Source: Wuchereria bancrofti
Lineage: Eukaryota; Nematoda; Chromadorea; Rhabditida; Onchocercidae
Reading direction: 5' to 3'
DNA length: 64,000 nt
Assembly: GCA_005281725.1 (NCBI GenBank)
Contig: SSBO01000008.1
Span: forward strand, 2,953,680-3,017,679
Positions 60,201 to 64,000 of the stretch are shown piece by piece. Under the pieces are notes generated by a model, which had not been told where the DNA came from, searched no databases, and saw nothing but the letters and a program-made list of their open reading frames with translations. The first letter of the stretch is position 1. Each line of letters begins with the position of its first letter. A program made the position numbers and the translations under genes.

Positions 60201-62835
60201 ATTGTAAAGACAGCAGCTAATTGGCTAAAAGATGACAAAGTTGAAATGAATAAACCATTTTGTTTAAGAGATGCCCAATTTGATGTCACAGCACCTGTGG
60301 TTGGCATACATATCGTAAAGCTTACACCCTATAAAATAAACAAAATAAACAAATAAACAAAGTGTAAGTACATTTAACTAATTCTCTAACATAATTTTTT
60401 CCTTATTAAATTTTGAAAAAAAAAAAAACTGAAACAAACTTGACAAACTCTTAGGATGACAAAATATACGATTCCATTTTGAGCTACAGCAAGTGGTACT
60501 AGCATTGTTGTTATGGCTGTTAACATTCCACTGATAAAAAATATGATTCGAAGTCCGAAATACTAAAAAATATAATTTATTCAGGAATGAAACACGAAAT
60601 TATATTTAATCGATTATCAGAAATGATTTTATGGCATATTATAATTTGAATTATAACATGAAACGATTTATTCAATTATGTTTCAAGTCGAATTATTTTA
60701 TAATCAAAGTATTATTATATAATAGTTTAAGTAAGTAAAAAAAAAGTAATTCAAAAAGTTTTATTCATTTTTAAAAATTATTTTTTTTTGTAAAATAAAA
60801 ATTTATAAAAAGCAAATAAAAAGATATTTTATTTACCTGTAATGCTTGTGTAACGAATATTACAGTTAAGAGTGCACCAACTGCAGCAGAACTAAATATA
60901 ATAGTTCTGTCATCTTTAGAGTATCCTTCATGACTTGCATTTAGTGTCGTCTGCAAAATTCTAGCAATTAATTAAACAATTCATTTATTAATAATTGAAT
61001 TATAAAGATTTTAAGTTATTCGATTAAGGTAATTTTATACAGATTAAACAGTAAATAAATATAAAAGTATGATTTTTTCACGGATTGTTGAGTTTTTCAC
61101 GGCTAAATATTTGCAATTTTAATTTGTAATTTTAAAATTTGTAACAAATAAAACATCAAAAAGTTAGATAAAGATGAAATTAGTGGCTAATCGAGTAATG
61201 AATAATTGAAATAATATTATATGAATTCGATAGGGACAGATAATTTTTGCTGTAATAATGCTATCAGTTTTTTTTTTTTTTATTTCAAATATTTGTTTCA
61301 AATTTTAATGTCAAAAAATTAAGCTTTAAAAACCAAAAAAAAAAAACCTTATTAATATTTATTGTTTATTTACATTTTCATATATATATGTAATAATTAT
61401 TTTACAGGTTCATAAGAATATGATCAAATTTTCTTTACAAATAAAATTTAGCACTTAATAAATTTAAATTGCAAGTTTGCTTGATCTGAATAGTTTAAAG
61501 TACAATAAATAAAGGTAAAGGTAGAATTAAGAGAAATAATTGAATTCCCGATTCCCGATTTCAATTACGGAGAATTTTCAAGGGATTACCAATACATCTC
61601 GGTGATTCTTCCAGTGTAACTCGAATGCAACGCCGGTCATCTAAGGTCATCACTTACTGATAATTACTGATAATTTAATTGAACTTCTCATTACTACTGA
61701 TAACTATTCAAATGATTATAACCAAGATAAAAGGCTATTTCAACTTGAAGAAATGAAATAACTTTTTAGGAGCAAAAATGATGAGTGTAACTTGGAACAT
61801 CTGCTAAAGTGAATAAATTCAGGTCAAAGAAATTTTTGAAACATAGTTGATGGATGAGAATTTAAAATTCTATTCAATTAAACAAAAGTTGCAATACGAT
61901 CATTTTATGATAGTTTATTATTTCAAACAAATTCTAACTTTTTAGGAGGAAATAATTCTGAGAAATCAAACAAACGATTGTTTTCATTTTTCAAATGTTA
62001 TCAGGAATAAAGCAGTTCCCATTATGGACAGAAATCGAAAACTAATTAGAAATTGAATTAAATGAGAAAAAGATAAGAAAGTTTTGAAATTAGTTTTCTT
62101 TTTAATTAAAAATTGTATCATATGAATTCCACATAATTTTTTTTTTATTCGATAATATTTTGCATAAATCTTTACTAATAACTTTTAAGAAAATAAGATA
62201 TCGGTTTTTGATAAATTCAAATTGAGAAAAGAAAAACTTTTTTGCAATTAATTTGCTTGAGGAAATAACCAAAATTAAATTAAATAAATTTTTAATTTTG
62301 ATTTTTTGATGCACTTATGTGAAATGTATAACAATTTTACACTTTTCATTTCTTACTATTTTTAAAATATGCCTCTTTATTTCTTTATTCTTTCCGCTAA
62401 TGATCTCTGTTTGAAATATACTTGGAAATAAATTAAACGAAATAAATTTCAATTAAATTATTCATTCATATCTCAAAACAAGCGCAATGTTCAAATATTC
62501 ACAGTGAATTAAAATAATCTTTAAAAAAAAAAAAAAAAAAAGAGAGCATTAAAATGAAATTTTTAAATAACTTTCTTTTAAACAAAAAATAAAATACTAG
62601 CCTGATTAGCGTGTGATAATTCTTTGCCATATTGTGGTGATATACAAAGAACAGTAAAATTAAATGTGACAATATTTGACATAATAGATGCAAGACATAA
62701 TAGCGTTGACACTAATATAATATAACGCATTCCACGTATCCGTGACGAACTATTTGACGTTGTACCAATTAAATCGTTTGTATTTTGATTAATTGCTCCC
62801 ATCATTACCACATTTTGTTCATTTGATTTTGTCAT
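57231..62835 (-). CDS. SLC17-type major facilitator transporter
   Basis: This is a multi-pass carrier of the anion/phosphate/sialic acid/vesicular glutamate transporter family. Its substrate cannot be read from the sequence. Eleven exons join in phase to 501 residues: 62835-62602, 60950-60837, 60562-60440, 60328-60185, 59952-59850, 59379-59204, 58833-58726, 58563-58437, 58167-58091, 57920-57828 and 57437-57231. Family features include an early membrane segment followed by FNFTVLC, a glycosylation-prone luminal loop (TLNAS), FSSAAVGALLTVI, YFGLRIIFFISG, RVCQGVSFTICMP, NWASLKQNG, LGWPAVYYL and DWRFIFLLHAFF. The start follows a probable trans-splice acceptor (TTTTTGCAG, ending 62849) by 13 bases. 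Intron 1 has a GC donor unless an exon was missed. Two acceptors end in AAG. One base (58470) is N. A C-terminal WWWKGEPKK cytosolic tail ends the protein. Confidence 0.93.
58647..58755. repeat. Partial exon duplication in the transporter gene
   Basis: The 26-base sequence beginning AAAGAAATTGAACGAGCACT appears at 58647-58672 in the intron and again at about 58731-58756, where it is the 3' part of the exon 58833-58726. ATTTTACTTTAACG-type repeats lie between. The intronic copy lacks the rest of the exon and is a remnant. Confidence 0.85.
59765..59820. repeat. ATA/ATC trinucleotide-type microsatellite
   Basis: ATAATCATAATAATAATC-type repeats lie in the transporter intron just after the exon 59952-59850. 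Related runs flank the same exon at 59960-60010 and occur at 60100-60145. Confidence 0.8.
61555..61652 (-). other. Exon-like island within transporter intron 1
   Basis: Inside the 1.6-kb first intron is a stretch much less AT-rich than its surroundings. Its minus-strand frame, the same strand as the host gene, opens with ATG and reads MTLDDRRCIRVTLEESPRCI, ending a few codons later. A GTAATC donor-like site lies within it. A plus-strand frame (GLPIHLGDSSSVTRMQRRSS) ending at AAG|GTCATC is also open. It may be an alternative exon, a nested gene or a conserved non-coding element. No family is recognised. Confidence 0.25.
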
Positions 62836-64000
62836 AATTTGCAAAATGCTGCAAAAATATTTGTAGCGTTTAACGTTAATCAAATAACGTAACTTTGTAA
62901 TTTTATGACGTGAACGAAAAGTACAATATATTCGTCAATACGAATAAAATTAAAAAGTCAAAAAAAAAAAAATGTAAAAGCGAGCAGCTGTTATATTTTT
63001 TTTTCTGGGCAAACTAACAAAATGGTTTCAATGCAATTTTAAAATAAGCTATCGATTGATAATGAATTTTTAAATGTGAAATTTAATTCAATTTATAAAT
63101 TATTGTAATTATAAATACTATTGCAATGATACACGTTTTTTTTTTCTTTTTGATACTCATACTACTTCTCTATCTACACGTTATCACGTGCTACGTGAAG
63201 TTTTAGCTCGAATGAATTATTCTTCGAATGATAAATTCACATTTACATAATCTAATTTCAACTAATCAACAACATTTGATAGCTAATCACTTTAATTTCT
63301 TTTAATTTCGCAGTATTGCACAATTATTAAAATAAACTCTGGGAAAAATTGCTTAAATTTGCATCAGAAAGACTAAAACTTAAAATACTTTTCAGACTCA
63401 TTAATTATTTTAGAAAATAAAATTGAAGAATACCGTATTAGACATCAGAAATTGCAACAAATAATACATCATTGAAAATTACGTTTGGAATATCATCAAT
63501 TAGGTGTAAAAAAAATTTTTCATTTTTTTTCTTGCAAATTAAAGAAAAAAAAACCGCTTCTAACTGATTGATGTAAATGATTGCAAATAAACAAAATAAA
63601 GTGAAATCAGGTTCAGTTGAAAAATAAATTTTTGAATTTACCATTTTTGGATGATAATAATTAATTTTGAAAGAATAAAAAAAAAACAAATGAAATAAAT
63701 AGTTTTAAAAAATAGAAGATGAAAATAATTTTATGTTGTTGCTTTTTAATGCATCAAAAATTTTTAATCAAAAATAATCAACAGGAAAATTAAATGATAA
63801 GCAGAAAGAGCCATCCGATATTAGGTGATAATGAAGAAAGATAAGAGAGAAAGAACTTAGCTTAGCTTAGCTTTAAAGCACTTAAAATGTTCTTAACAAT
63901 TAACAAGTAACTATATTGATTACGAATGATCTTTAATCATTTGCACTATTTTTTCTTCTTTTTTGTTTTAGAAAAGAAACTAATTACTTCATTTAAATTA
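62836..64000. other. Upstream region of the transporter gene
   Basis: About 1.2 kb of AT-rich DNA reaches the window edge. The probable trans-splice acceptor of the transporter lies at 62849-62850. A TCACGTG-like element within ATCACGTGCTACGTG occurs near 63184-63198 and could be a bHLH-type E-box. Reading frames here are short and AT-driven. Nothing else is supported. Confidence 0.45.

Overview
The window looks like an intron-rich, strongly A+T-rich nematode chromosome, probably spirurid or filarial. Coding exons are short and more G+C-rich than the surrounding DNA. Most 3' splice sites end in TTTCAG, TTTTAG or TATAG. Several start codons sit 2 to 40 bases after a strong acceptor with no coding upstream, as expected for spliced-leader trans-splicing. 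The encoded proteins are clearly animal, and their lengths match worm orthologues where I could judge. The species cannot be named from sequence alone.

Seven protein-coding genes were reconstructed exon by exon, with reading phase checked across every junction. They are: glycine cleavage H protein (minus, 801-2235); ALG10 glucosyltransferase (plus, 4195-5890); chondroitin synthase, SQV-5/CHSY type (minus, 6615-12322, 12 exons); a MEKK2/3-like PB1-domain MAP3K (plus, 24169-27786); DEAD-box helicase DDX1 (minus, 30135-37156, 19 exons); an Ajuba/LIMD1-type triple-LIM protein (minus, 38622-42253, 10 exons); and an SLC17-type transporter (minus, 57231-62835, 11 exons). They are unrelated housekeeping and signalling genes. 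ALG10 and chondroitin synthase are convergent neighbours that both act in secretory-pathway glycosylation, but nothing shows joint regulation. The MAP3K and DDX1 genes are also convergent.

Two large gene-poor tracts (about 12.4-24.1 kb and 42.3-57.2 kb) are mostly homopolymer runs and AT-rich low-complexity DNA. The first holds an 84-bp higher-order tandem array, a 176-bp tandem array, an 87-bp duplication and a perfect 12-bp hairpin. Both contain short islands of higher complexity that resemble isolated exons or conserved non-coding elements. The best one is a phase-compatible plus-strand exon pair at 56254-56670, part of which recurs as a perfect 53-bp direct repeat at 57000.

Other points of interest are a perfect 24-bp inverted repeat in an intron of the LIM gene, an in-frame TGA beside competing splice donors in the same gene, a likely GC-AG intron in the transporter gene, and five AAG-type 3' splice sites among about 55 introns. 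I saw no bacterial-type system, CRISPR array, tRNA, rRNA or intact transposon.
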